Shown here piece by piece: positions 32,716 to 44,187 of a stretch of DNA of 64,000 bases; within the stretch, counting starts at the first letter, position 1, and each line of letters begins with the position of its first letter. The DNA is from Hirundichthys speculiger (lineage: Eukaryota > Chordata > Actinopteri > Beloniformes > Exocoetidae): assembly GCA_018398805.1 (NCBI GenBank), contig JAGFBZ010000742.1, forward strand, positions 124,001-188,000. The letters are read 5' to 3'. Below the pieces are notes generated by a model, which did no database searches, had not been told where the DNA came from, and saw nothing but the letters and a program-made list of their open reading frames with translations. The position numbers and the translations under genes are program-made.

Positions 32716-34088
32716 CTAAAAAAATCTATCATTATTTGAGTATTTAGCAAATAGAAACAAGTTTGTAGTAACCCTAACTGACCTAAAACAGAAAAAGGTT
32801 TTAAAAAAAAGGATATATGTTTTCATGTAAATTTCAGCTATAGAAAGATAGATATGCAAAAATGTTTTAACCTGATGTAATTTCTCAGCTTTTGCACAAG
32901 GGACCTGTCTTGAGTAAAAATCGTCAGAATATCCTTTTTTTTCCCAAAAGTTTCTGAATTTTTGGATAGAGCTGAATGACCCAAACATGTGTCTATTCAA
33001 CAACTGCTGACCTCCCACCCTGAACTCCTCTGAATACCCACCTCATTTCACTCATTCCAGACGGCTTAGAGTAAAGAGCCAGATTTGCTCTGTTTGATAT
33101 TTGATCTGATTGGTCAAGCTGCCCAACCCCACGCTCTGACCCCCTTCCTCTCCGCCATTCTGCTCCTCTGTCTCTGCAACTACCCAGAGATAAGTAAGCT
33201 AGCTGGAATTCAAGAGTCATGTTTCAGCAGCATTTCATCTGTCTGGTACTTGGGAGTTACAAGCCACAACCTACAGAACGCTGTAGGATATTCATCTCCG
33301 ACGACAGTCAACACGATGGAACTTAGATGCTCCGCACAGGTGGAAAGAAGCTGCAGCGTCACAAAGCTTGTGAAGTAAAAGTCATCAGGATATGTCCACT
33401 TGAATAATTTGCACACAGTAATAACTTCAGAATATCCACTTTATCAGCTACAGCGGCTACAGAGAGGGGGTCAGGGGGGAGGAGACATGAAAGCATCTGG
33501 GAAGCAACAGTGAGATGTTGACATCTCAATGAAAACAGTGTATAAAAAGTTTTAAATGTTTCTTTAAGACATTTTCATCCTCAGGAAGTAAAATAGGAAG
33601 CTCAAGTTTAGAAGCAGCGCATATGTCAGTGACACGTGGGGGAGGGGAAATGTCAATCAGGCGTTTGCAGTGGCGTATCTGTTAATCTAAGCTATGTCCG
33701 GTGAAATTTTGTTGGCGGTGATGGCGGCAAGCATCGGCTGGCTGTAGGCCTCTAACCGCCACGATGTAAACATTAACTTTGCCCTTCAGCCCTCCATCCA
33801 TGGATCTCTTTCTCTCCGACATTCGTGATAATGCGATCATTTAAAATTTAAATACACCGCCCAATTTCTGCAAATTCATGATGAAGAGAGAACGGTGAGG
33901 TGGCCAGGTGTCAGAGGCCACTATCTGGTAAGGGTGGAAAATCTGAGGCCTATTTATAGAGGTACAGTGGCAGGAGCAGTCGTTGCTCAAAAGAAATACA
34001 TCATTCAACTTGAACTGTTTTTGTGTAGCATCTATTACAGTACAAACTGTCTCAGACTCAGAGCATGACCACCGAGAAAAATTTAAGT
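32716..34088. other. unannotated stretch, partly CNE-like
   Basis: No gene is recognised. The segment 33620-33960 is high-complexity, free of simple repeats and without an open frame, and includes GATAATGCGATCATTTAAAA near 33827-33846. It could be a conserved non-coding element, but this cannot be told without other genomes. Confidence 0.35.
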
Positions 34089-34096
34089 GTTAAATT

Positions 34097-35135
34097 TAGG
34101 GCTGGACAACAATTAAAAATTTTAATCGCATGATTTCCCCGATTAATCACGATTAATTGCATTGTATACGGAAAATCAAATAATGAATTCAAAAGTAGTG
34201 TAAAAGTCACTTTTATTTAAATGTTCTGCCATATGAACTAAAGTGTCATAACATTTGTTGTTTAAACACTTTTAACATCAGCACATAACACATATTTAGT
34301 GTAAATCTCATCTTAAAAAATGTAAAATATAATAAAGCTTATTGCCACTGCCAGGGCATTAATGTCATCCTGTTTTTTTATGAAAAATAAAAGGTGTCTA
34401 CCAACAAAATCCTAACAATCTATAGGCCACAATCAGAACATTAAAACAGGTAATTTCTGAGGTAACAGCAGAAACTTTTAACGGGGAGTTCAACTTGTCA
34501 GTTGTTACAAATAACCTTGTTTCTGTTGAATCCTCCGTCTGGGAGAACTTTAAAATGAAAATGTCCATGTTAAAGTTCAGTAACTTTATCAATCGGTAAT
34601 TATCTGGGAATCATTTGTTTTTTTCTATTTTTAACTGTCAATCAAAAAATTAAAAAAAAAAGTGACTTTTTATTTATATATATTATTATTATTATTATAT
34701 TATTTATATATATTTATATATTTTTTGTTTTATAATCTAACACAAAAAAACAACAAAAAAAGCCTGTTTTTTTATATTTCAGTTTTAGCAAACAGCAGGA
34801 CAGTGAACACATGGAGCAGATCTGATGGAACATGGAGGAATGACGCGATCGTCTTGAACAAAGGGGTTGGAAAGTTTTTTTTTTCAGACAGAATTGTTAA
34901 TATTTCTACCTGAGTTGCTACCTGAACCGTAAAGTTCACTGATTTTTACCGTTCTCCATGTCTGTTTCAGCTTTGCCGCATGTTTACCTGCCAATTATCT
35001 TCTGGTTCGGCAGCAGCCAGTAACAGACTTTTCAAAACAAAAGCACGTGAGCAACATGTGTAAACGTACGATAAAATAAATATCGACATTAATAAATTAA
35101 TGCGATTAATAACGCGATTAACTTGCCCAGCCCTA
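34097..35135 (-). mobile_element. hAT MITE, family with GTTAAC/GATTAA ends
   Basis: Left TAGGGCTGGACAACAATTAA and right (reverse) TAGGGCTGGGCAAGTTAATC are the termini. The 8-bp duplication GTTAAATT is exact at 34089-34096 and 35136-35143. Length is 1039 bp. There is no transposase frame, so it is non-autonomous. The same family, in the other orientation and with a BED fragment, makes up much of 45732-48466. Confidence 0.85.
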
Positions 35136-35143
35136 GTTAAATT

Positions 35144-36650
35144 ATACAAAACATATCTTTAAACATGCTTTAAGCTATTATTTCCTAACATATGTAACGT
35201 GTTTTGATTTTAACACTGCAGTGAAGGCACATGATTCAGTCATGGCTTCAGGGTTTATCTGTTTGTGTGCAGCATTTCCTTACACATTTTTAATTAACTT
35301 GACTCCACTCTATCCATTTGCGCCGTGCATCTCCTTCTACTCAATCAGTGCAGTCATTACCACTGACAACATTCACAAAGGCCAGAATAGACTTGCAGCA
35401 ACAAGAACTTCTGCATCAACCATGACAAACCGCCCATATTTTTTTTTTTTTCGAAGACTTTCTGCAGCAGCCGCTGTGCGTTTGGACCGAGCCCAGCATT
35501 TCCACAGCAGCTCTGAAAGTCATTAAAACCGCCACAGACACACAACTGGCTTTCATTTTGTCATTATGGCCCCCATGAAGGCCCTGATTGTTGGAGGGGT
35601 GCCTCAGCCAGTGAAACAGTACCGCTGAGGGGGAGGGAGAGAGGGATGAAGAGGGGACCACACATGTCTTCGTGGACAGGGGATCCCCCGTCACTCCCTG
35701 GACTTTACTGAGGCCTGTGGGAATCAGCTGCCTCTGTCATGCAGCACAGCAGACAGTAAGCACTTCTTGCAAATGTGTTTTTGTTTCCTGAAAATGTGCA
35801 ACTGAGAACTTCTGAGCTGAATCTCGTCCAAAGAAAGTTAGGATGTTATTTTAAAAAAGACTTCCTAGAATGAATCTATAACGGTGCCACACTTAAAGAA
35901 GTACCTGATGGAATAAATGGCCCATATTCTCCTTCAATGGAGTCGGCATGTTAACATTGTTAAAAAATATTAAAGAAAAGTCTGTGACAACAAGACAACA
36001 ACATTGTCCTCATCTAGAGCTTTTCTAGTCCAGGAGGACTCAAGGCAGGATAAGTGATTCTTCACAATTTTTAACACAACACTTTTTCTCACATTCCTGC
36101 CCGTCCTTTAAGAACACTGTAAAAAAAACAACAAATAAAAGATAATAATGAAAGATGTGACACAGCCCAGGCTCCATAAACTGGAAACAGATCATGACGT
36201 GTGCTGCATCTGCCGGTCCCGAGGTAGCCAGGAAGAGGCTTTCAAGAGTTCATGATGGGAGCACTGGAGGGACGGGGAGGAAGGACTTTGCTCCAGATAT
36301 CAACAGATGTGACTGGTGTCGCCCAGAAATGGCTCACCCTGCCTTTAAATGCAGCTCATGCAGTCAGTCAACCGCTTTGGGAGCTGTGAGGTGGTTCTGG
36401 TCCCGAACACTTGATGGTTTACACATCACATGATCCCTGCAGCTCCACTGGTGCAGAAAATATGACTTTGTCCAGTGACGAAGTTGTTTTTTCCTTCTTG
36501 TTGTTGTCATATACTCGTATGTAGGTGAACACAAACATGTGGTAGACATATTAGAAATATTATGTCTTTGTGTTGACTTGTACTACTAGCTGAGGTACAA
36601 CACTCATTTCATGACTGTGCACAGGGCCTTTCAGGGCCTTTCTGATCCTG

Positions 36651-36683
<33 letters not shown>

Positions 36684-38161
36684 GACGATTTGACTGAAGG
36701 AGTTTTTGTTTGACAACCAACTCCCTCTGACTCCACCCCTGATAACTTTTATCAGGGGTGGAGGAGTCGTGCAGCACTGGGCCGATGAAGAACGGAGGCG
36801 TGGAACATAAACTGGTCAAGGAGATGGCAAGTTGTTTTTTGTTTTGCTTTTTTATTTCAAATTTATATCCACACACACACACACATACATGTACATCTTA
36901 TTTCAAACAGATTTACAATCTACTCGTCAACTGGTGATCAAACTTTAAATCCTGGGATTAGCGGGTAATTACTGGCCTCTGAAAACTGACAATGCGGGTT
37001 AGTTAAGACTGACACCAAAACATATGTGCAGTGTTAAAAAAAAAAAGGATGTGTCACAGCAATAAAAAAGAGAGAAAGAGCTTGAGAGCTGATCATAAAC
37101 ATGATTGACAAGAAGAGTCTGGAATGAAACGGGAGATTTTGCTGAGTAACTGTGGGCTTCTTGAGCCCTTCCTCCGTTGACTTTCATTCCTCTTTTTCAT
37201 GGTAACAGCTCCGTCGAAGGTTGTCCCGCCCACTGTTGACACGACCAATCAGAACAGCTGTAGCCACCAACCTGGAGCCAACTGAAAGCTTCCTTCTCCT
37301 CTTCTCTACCAACCAGTGTGTCCTATTACCATTAAAAAAAAAAAACACTCATTCACAAGAATGAATATTTCTGATAGCGCTGCTTCAGGTGGAACTTCAC
37401 CACCCGCTCTTGGAATAGAGAAATAGATGCCAGAATGTCCTATGATGAAACTCTTTAAAGGCACTTTAAAATGTTCAGCTAGATTTCAACATGGCTTCTT
37501 TAAACTGACGGCGTGACGGCTGCAGGACTGAGTGACTCTGAGGAGTCTGAACAAAGACCGGCCACACACAGTGACCCTCCAGGTCACCCAGCAGCCCTTG
37601 AGGCCGAGACCTCTTTGATGTCTAATACCCTCCGACTACAGCAGGCAGGAAGAACCCTGATACCAATCTGATCCCTCCTGCATGGCAAATTTATCCCCCT
37701 CCGCTGCTTCCTGAAGCACAATCTACCCACGACTGATATGTTAGCTAGATGATTTTCTGCTCCAAACTGAACTGTGCAGCCTCAGACTTCTGTTTCTATA
37801 TAATCATAAGGTTTTAGACACTAAAACTACAAATTATTCATTATTATTTGCAGACGAACAATAGTTCAGTGTTTTTCAACTTAATTGTTTTCTGAGGTTT
37901 CATGACGATTCAAAATACCCGTAGCTAAGAGGTAGCCAATCGGTTTCAAGCTTTATGAAATTACATCAGCCTGCTTGATGGCCGCTTTAAATATCTAATA
38001 CAGATATAAGCTCTTCTCCAGTTCAACTAAAATTTCCAGAGCTGAGAGTCCATAGCTGGCACATTTAATGATTTAGCTGAACTTGCTTGGCAGATATTTA
38101 CCTGATCTTAAAGATGGATCCATCGATATTTCTACATTAACAATTAGTTAAATGAGTATGC
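35144..38161. other. unannotated non-coding stretch
   Basis: About 3 kb with no recognised domain. It holds a 30-bp poly-G run, a short (CA)n at 36871-36884 and an A-run near 37334. The block 37200-37310 is somewhat GC-rich. I could not bound a transposon in it. Confidence 0.4.
36652..36681 (+). repeat. poly-G run, 30 bp
   Basis: Thirty consecutive G residues. It would form G-quadruplex structures and is also a common place for assembly or sequencing length error. Confidence 0.9.
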
Positions 38162-38169
38162 GTGGCTTT

Positions 38170-38912
38170 TAGGGATGCACATTTTGGATTTTTTTTTATG
38201 TTAACCGTTGTAGACCGTTAACCGACGGCCTTTAACAATTATTAACCGTTAACCGATAAGGGTTGGCTGCCGCGATGTTGCGCGCGTTGTCATGGACGCA
38301 TGCGGACACTTCCCCGTGTATACTCTCGCGGCAATGTGTCGCCGTCAGCTTGTCGCAGAGATGCCGCCGTCACTTTTGATTTATACTAGCGCGGTCTCCG
38401 CTATGTTACGCCACAACAGAAGCGACAATCACGAACTAGCTAAACTTACTAAACGTATCTCTTGCGTTTTTCCACTTCCTCACCGTCTCGGCCGTATCCA
38501 GACCCACATTCATCGCTATCTCCCTCCATGAATTACTAGAATATGTGCTGTCTTTGTCGTGTGGAGAACCAGAATCGTACAGATCTGGGTACTTCCTCAT
38601 TTTTTCGATGACACGCTCTTTTCAACGCGGATGTAGAATTGACCAATCAGAGGCCTGTTGAACCTGTCGACACGCCCCCATGAGTTGATTGAATTACGTA
38701 GCTTAAAAACAAAATTGACTGTTAGTATTAATCGGTTAGAGTTACTGTTATCGGTTAACGGTTAAACGGTTAACCATGTGCATCCCTAATGACAATAGTA
38801 AATGCATATTAAAAATTAATTATAAGAGATGACTTGCTGCAAAGTGACACAAAATATGCCTCTAATGAGTCTTGACAAGGACAGTTTAAACGGTTAACCA
38901 AGTGCATCCCTA
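38170..38912 (-). mobile_element. hAT element with MADF fragment, copy 1
   Basis: The element starts TAGGGATGCACATTTTGG and ends AAGTGCATCCCTA. An exact 8-bp duplication, GTGGCTTT, lies at 38162-38169 and 38913-38920. A second, inner copy of the right terminus (ATGTGCATCCCTA) ends at 38788, and about 120 bp separate it from the outer end. Subterminal GGTTAACGGTTAA repeats occur on both sides. The strand given is that of the MADF frame. The related copy at 43622-44179 runs in the other direction. Confidence 0.85.
38436..38610 (-). pseudogene. MADF (Myb/SANT-like) fragment in hAT element
   Basis: The minus-strand frame reads E-K-M-R-K-Y-P-D-L-Y-D-S-G-S-P, S-W-R-E-I-A-M-N-V-G-L and V-R-K-W-K-N-A-R-D, ending F-S-K-F-S and stop. 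This fits the three-helix MADF layout: an I-x-x-V/M-x-x-x-P-x-L-Y-D start, an aromatic W-x-x-I-A in the middle, and K-W-K-x-x-R-D in the last helix. It lacks a clear start codon with context. The related frame in the other copy keeps nearly the same residues. Confidence 0.6.
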
Positions 38913-38920
38913 GTGGCTTT

Positions 38921-40072
38921 ACCTTAGTAGCCTTACACTAACCTTCCTCATACAGAAGACAGCCACAGTTAGCCTGTTGAGCAGAGCTTCTAAAAAAAGA
39001 CCAAAAACAGCTAAAAGAGAACACGTTTTGGACTTTGTCTCTCAACATCATGTGGACGGAGATAAAGCAGTTTCTGAAAAATCTGGTTTAAAAAAGCTCA
39101 TAAAGCGCAGTAGTAAGACTGAAACAAGACAGTGTCAGTTACTCATTGAACAATAAACATCACTTACAGTAAAAAATGCTCATTATTTTGTACTTTATAC
39201 CGGAAGCTCCTTTGATGTTCCAGATTCACCGCAGAGATTGAAGACAAATAAAGACGCCTCCATCAAATGGTCATTAGGACGTTTCTGGGCTGACTTTTAT
39301 TATTTATCTAATGTAAAAGGGAGGAAGAATAAAACAAAACAAAAATAAAACCCAAAGCTCATTGAGGTTTGAACTGAAAGTATGTGAGCGTGTATGGGCA
39401 CGCACGTACACACGCACGCACACACACGCACACACACACACACACACACGCACACACACGATTCTCTCACTCTTCCACTTGTTACATCGTTAAGCCCTTT
39501 TGGTGCTTTCACTATCCCTCTCTCACATTATTGTGCTCTTCCCTTTCCCTCCCCCTTCTTCTCTCTCAGTGTTTTGTCTGCTTATGCAATAAAAGCCTGC
39601 AACACCCCCCCCCCCCCCAGCACATGAAACCACCAGCGCTCTGCCCTGAGAGGGAGTGGGTTCATGTGGGCGGAAGCTGTGGAGGAATCTCACTGCGTGA
39701 ACACAGATGCTAACGGTATTCTCAGCAGCCTGTCACTTGACGACAGACAGATCTGAACGATAAAGCTTCACAGAATCCAAACGGATGGGTCTGAAGCGTA
39801 ACTTCCTCCCATGATGCCCCTGTGCTGACACGTAAAGCTGAGCAGGCCGCATGAAAACAGCAAACAGGACAGATCAGATCGGCAAGACACTTGACATTCT
39901 TTTATTGTATTTCAAAATTATTTCTGAATGTTTTTGAAAACTTTCTCTATTATTTGAAACAGATTAAAATAAAAAATAAAAAATAAAACCTTTTGGTTTG
40001 TATCAAAGCAAGAATGTGAACAGGCCAAAGCTGGTGGCGGATGCACAATTCGGATTAGCGCTGATACAGACT
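38921..40072. other. unannotated stretch with CA repeat
   Basis: No gene is recognised. It contains the (CA)n tract at 39403-39460 and a C-run near 39605-39619. The start of the next hAT element ends it. Confidence 0.4.
39403..39460 (+). repeat. (CA)n microsatellite
   Basis: CA run with several CG interruptions. The frames on both strands over it are repeat translations. Confidence 0.95.
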
Positions 40073-40080
40073 GTGTCACA

Positions 40081-41168
40081 TACGGGTGAACGATAACTAT
40101 CAGACCGATAACAGGAAATGATGACGTCATCCCGATAAGTCTGATATCACGACGAATAGCCCTGATAACATTTATATTTCTGTCAACACAGCAGTGCCTC
40201 GCTCCCTCTGAACCTTGAATAACGAGGAGTGAATGTTATGTTCAAGTGACGTCGGCATAATCAGAAAACGATTACTCAATCAGGAAAATCAAGAATACCC
40301 CCTCATGCCAGAAAACAACTCGTTAACTCGGTCATAATTTTAGTAGTTGATGACTTTAATTGATATTCGCAGTATTTTCCCACATGTTACACATAAAAAA
40401 GAAAAAAATAGAAAAGGCTGAAAGAACGACTGGCAAACGAGGGAACGTGGGAATTTACGTTACACCTTGAATGCAGCCTGCAGCACAGCGCTGATCACAA
40501 CAAACATGGCGGCGTGGAACTTCGTTAAAGTTTCAGAAGAAGATAGTTTGGTGGTTATTTGTGACGAATCCTCCGAGTGAATTCTACGAGGAGGGAAGCA
40601 CAAGCTTTAATACGTAAAACCTGATCAGCCACCTACAACATAACAATCGCTTCCATTGAATTTTGAAATCGCGCTAACATGAGCTAACGCAAGCTAATGC
40701 TAACGTGTGCAAGCCAGCAGCAGTCTCTCCTCCCCCTCATCTCTCTCATCTAAACCTTCCATGAGATTAAAAAATAAAAAACAAAAACTACTGAACCTCA
40801 TTTACTTTAATTAAAGGTATTAATTTAAATGGAACCACAAGCCAAGATCCTTTAAATGTTAATCTTTTTCAGTTTGTAATTCTGATGCATGTATTTCCAT
40901 CAGTTCAAGGAGCTTTTATTTTTTATATCAGTCAGTAATGAACCTTATTTAAGTTGATGTGAGATATCAAATAGGTTTGTTTGATAGCTTTAAGAAAATG
41001 TTTGAGAGGCTTGCCAATAGTTTTTCATTGAAAAAAAAAAATCTGTTCATTTAAAAAGTCAAAACTATTTTTGATTCTGTTCATAGTATTGATGTAATGA
41101 TCTTAGGTATACGTGAGTGTTATCGGTTATCGGTATCAGTTTTAAAAAACAGTTATCGTGCATCCCTA
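40081..41168 (+). mobile_element. hAT element, copy 2 (uninterrupted)
   Basis: The element begins TACGGGTGAACGATAACT and ends ACAGTTATCGTGCATCCCTA. The 8-bp duplication GTGTCACA is exact at 40073-40080 and 41169-41176. Length is 1088 bp. It contains a BED-like relic from ATG 40507 (A-A-W-N-F-V-K-V-S-E-E-D-S-L) which hits a stop at about 40578. This copy has neither the inverted duplication nor the TA-flanked insertion of copy 1, so it serves as the empty-site reference. Confidence 0.85.
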
Positions 41169-43117
41169 GTGTCACATATAGTGGCGTACCAGCGCTGAAT
41201 TGACTTTTACATCACTTAAGGTTTAAAAACCCTAAGAGAACGATACACCCTTGCTCTATCTAAGCTTGTGAAACACAGGAAAAAGCAGAACTCTTTAAAC
41301 ATAATGATATAGCCTGCGTAAAATATGAAAAGTTCAGACAGCTGAACTGAATCAGATTTGATCCAAACGTTTGACTGAAACAAAGTGGTGAGCTGCTCTC
41401 TGGTTAGACGGCCTTAATCTTAATACACGGGCTTACTGCAGTCGTTGTAAACTTAATATAAACGTAGCACGCTGCTCTGCACTGACTACGACACTCGCTC
41501 CTGTGAACGTCTATAACTGGTCAATAAACAGCTGCTGGACGACTGAACATCAAACAGCTCATGAAATACCTCTTATCAACTTTCATTTTAGATGGTTTGA
41601 AACTATGGCGTGCTTTAATCATTTATAACTGGCATGCATCCAAAAACAGCTCTTTAATTTAAGAAATGTTCAGAAATCTGGTTGTCATTTTCAAAATTTC
41701 CCACTTTTTTTTTTTTGCTTTTCATTTATCTTACAGGTGTCTATGAAAATGTTGTTTAGAAGCATGTAAAGTATTTCTGCTAATTCTGTGATTCCAGGTT
41801 TGACAACGTCACAATCCAGCATCAACAATGCAGTGATGGACGTCGGCAGACATCAAGCATGTGTCTACAGGAAGTGAATTTGCTAATGTCCCCACCTTTC
41901 CTCCATTGTTGCAGCTGACTACAACGCTCCCCCTAGAGGCGGTCGCTCATAACAGAAACGTCACCGAGACAGCTGGAGAGCCATTGTTGCTGGTCGCCTG
42001 TAGTAGAGACGTCTCGTTCTAGTAAACCTTAAAAACTTTCCACCGGCGTCGCTTTCTGACTCCTGTGAACAGAGGGCAGCTCTTCCAGCCACGTAGTTAG
42101 GCATTAAGCCTAATTAACTTTGCCTGAGGATGCAGATAGGGGGCGGCGGAGCTGGACCTGAGCGTGGCCTCACCCAACGCGCTGTTTGATGTGCCGATGG
42201 CTGGAATGTCACATGCCGCTGCCGGTATTGATAAAAGCATTTACAGTGCACTCTGCTCCTGGAAGGAACCTTCCAGCGCGCTTGATCAGGCCGGCGGGGG
42301 GGAGGCGGCGTGAAAGAGAACCTGAGTAAAACCGAGGTGTTGGTTAACAGGAAGTGTGACAGAGCTAAGAGGGAGATCCTACTGTTTCTGATGCGTCTTT
42401 AAGCTTAACTTAGACTGTCTATCTGAAACGCAGTCCAGCTGTTCTCAACATCAGTCCGGTCATAGCGTAGTTGGGTGGGATGTAAGAGTTCAGATACTCT
42501 GACCAAACAAAAAAAGAGAATGAGCAGCTGGACAAAGACGTCACCAGCAATAGTCATGAGGTTTTCATTGATGCTTTATCAGTATGTTTGTTTCAGTTAG
42601 TTTATATCCATTTTAACACCAACCAGCCTTGACTTTTTTCTCTCTTAGCTCCTCCTCTTGCTCTGCTCTCCCCCCCCCCACCGCCTGTAGGTGTGGAAAG
42701 GCCTCTCATGTGTTTATCCATCAGTGATTGCTACAGTAGTGTGTTCGGTCTCACGCTGTTCCAGTTAAAGAGACAATGGTGAACTCACGTATCCCTTCCA
42801 GATTTGAAGGAGTCCCCTTAGCGGGTCGTCTCCAAATCAGAAAACTTCAAACATGGTGAAGTTTCTCCCTGTGACCAAATATGTCCGGAGTAGCATTACC
42901 TACTTTGCATTTCTTTGTCTTGACTTAAATTCCCATGGGGGGGGGGGGTCACTGGTGCAAATGCTTCGTATATGAACCTCTGCATGAATGAGTTAAGTAA
43001 CTTTTAAAGGTAGACGCCGACAGCTCTATCTTTCTTCTTTTCCTCTGTTTGTAGCAGGTCAGGTGACATAGTTTGCCAGATATTTGTGAATGAACAAGCG
43101 ATGAATGCATCAGCAAG

Positions 43118-43119
<2 letters not shown>

Positions 43120-43157
<38 letters not shown>
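43120..43157 (+). repeat. (GT)n microsatellite
   Basis: Pure GT run of about 19 units. Confidence 0.95.
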
Positions 43158-43158
<1 letters not shown>

Positions 43159-43243
43159 CTGCGTTCAAGGAGGGCCGTCTATTCATGCATTCCTCACTTC
43201 CACAGTAACCTGAGCTTTGGGGGGAAGGGGTGTAAAACAGGAG

Positions 43244-43246
<3 letters not shown>

Positions 43247-43275
<29 letters not shown>
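43247..43275 (+). repeat. (GA)n microsatellite
   Basis: AG/GA run of about 14 units. Confidence 0.9.
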
Positions 43276-43277
<2 letters not shown>

Positions 43278-43621
43278 GTGTAAGAGTTTCACTTACTTCT
43301 GTGTATATATTAAAAAAAAAAAAACATCATTCTGGATCCATGACTCAACTGAACATTCTGCCAAGTCAACTAGATGAAAGGCGTGACAGGGTTGAGTCTT
43401 TCTCAAGTAGTGAATTAATTCTCATCATTTTCTATTCTTTCTTTCAGCTTTTTCTTTTTTTTAAAGGCAAAAATTGAGTGCATTATTTCCTCTAAGTCAA
43501 TTGTTTCCAACCCAAGCTTGATTTTACATTTATATTTACATTTATTTCTATGAACAGTTTGAATGCAGTATTGTTCCTTTATCTTCAAGTATTGGGGCAA
43601 TTTAGAATAAGGGGATGAAAG

Positions 43622-44179
43622 TAGGGATGCACACGGTTAACCTTTTAACCGTTAACCGGACCGAACGGTCAATTTTGTTTTTAAGCTACATAATTCAATC
43701 AACTCATGGGGGCGTGTCGACAGGTGCAACAGGCCTCTGATTGGTCGATTCTACATCCGCTTAGAAAAAAGGGCGTCATCCAAAAAATGAGGAAGTACCC
43801 ACATCTGTACGATTCTGGTTCTCCACACCACAAAGACAGCACATATTCTAGTAATTCATGGAGGGAGATAGCGATGAATGTGGGTCTGGATACGGCCGAG
43901 ACGGTGAGGAAGTGGAAAAACGCAAGAGATAAGTTTAGTAAGTTTAGCTAGTTCGTGATTGTCCCTCTTGCGTTGTGGCGTGGAATAACGCTAGTATAAA
44001 TCAAAAGTGACGGCGGCATCTCTGCGAGGGTATACACGGGGAAGTGTCTGCATGCGTCCACGACAACGCGCGCAACATCGTGGCAGCCAACCCTCCCGGA
44101 CTTATCGGTTAACGGTTATTAATCGTTAAAGGGCGTCGGTTAACGGTCATAAAAAAAAAATCCAAAATGTGCATCCCTC
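43622..44179 (+). mobile_element. hAT element with MADF fragment, copy 2
   Basis: It starts TAGGGATGCACACGGTTAAC and ends ATGTGCATCCCTC, with the last A changed to C. The 8-bp duplication GATGAAAG is exact at 43614-43621 and 44180-44187. Length is 558 bp. Subterminal GTTAACC repeats and the central GC-rich block match the copy at 38170-38912 in reverse orientation. Confidence 0.85.
43706..43951 (+). pseudogene. MADF (Myb/SANT-like) fragment in hAT element
   Basis: The 81-residue frame starts inside element leader sequence. From about residue 23 it reads V-I-Q-K-M-R-K-Y-P-H-L-Y-D-S-G-S-P-H-H, S-W-R-E-I-A-M-N-V-G-L-D, and V-R-K-W-K-N-A-R-D-K-F, then stops. This covers the three helices of a MADF DNA-binding domain. 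Typical MADF domains are 80-90 residues, so the fragment is slightly short at the start. MADF-type proteins accompany PIF/Harbinger transposases and occur in host regulators. Finding one between hAT termini is unexpected. No transposase is present. Confidence 0.6.
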
Positions 44180-44187
44180 GATGAAAG

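Larger units (their letters stand above)
41177..43613. other. unannotated stretch with simple repeats
   Basis: No gene is recognised. The segment 42080-42300 is GC-rich, high-complexity and frame-free and contains a TAATTA homeodomain-type core near 42112. It might be regulatory. (GT)n and (GA)n runs lie at 43120-43157 and 43247-43275. Confidence 0.35.

Noticed and set aside
38292..38531. 79-residue plus frame in the hAT-MADF element
   Set aside because: Antisense to the MADF frame, which is the one shared with the other copy.
39300..39713. Frames on both strands over CA repeat
   Set aside because: Repeat translation without a domain.
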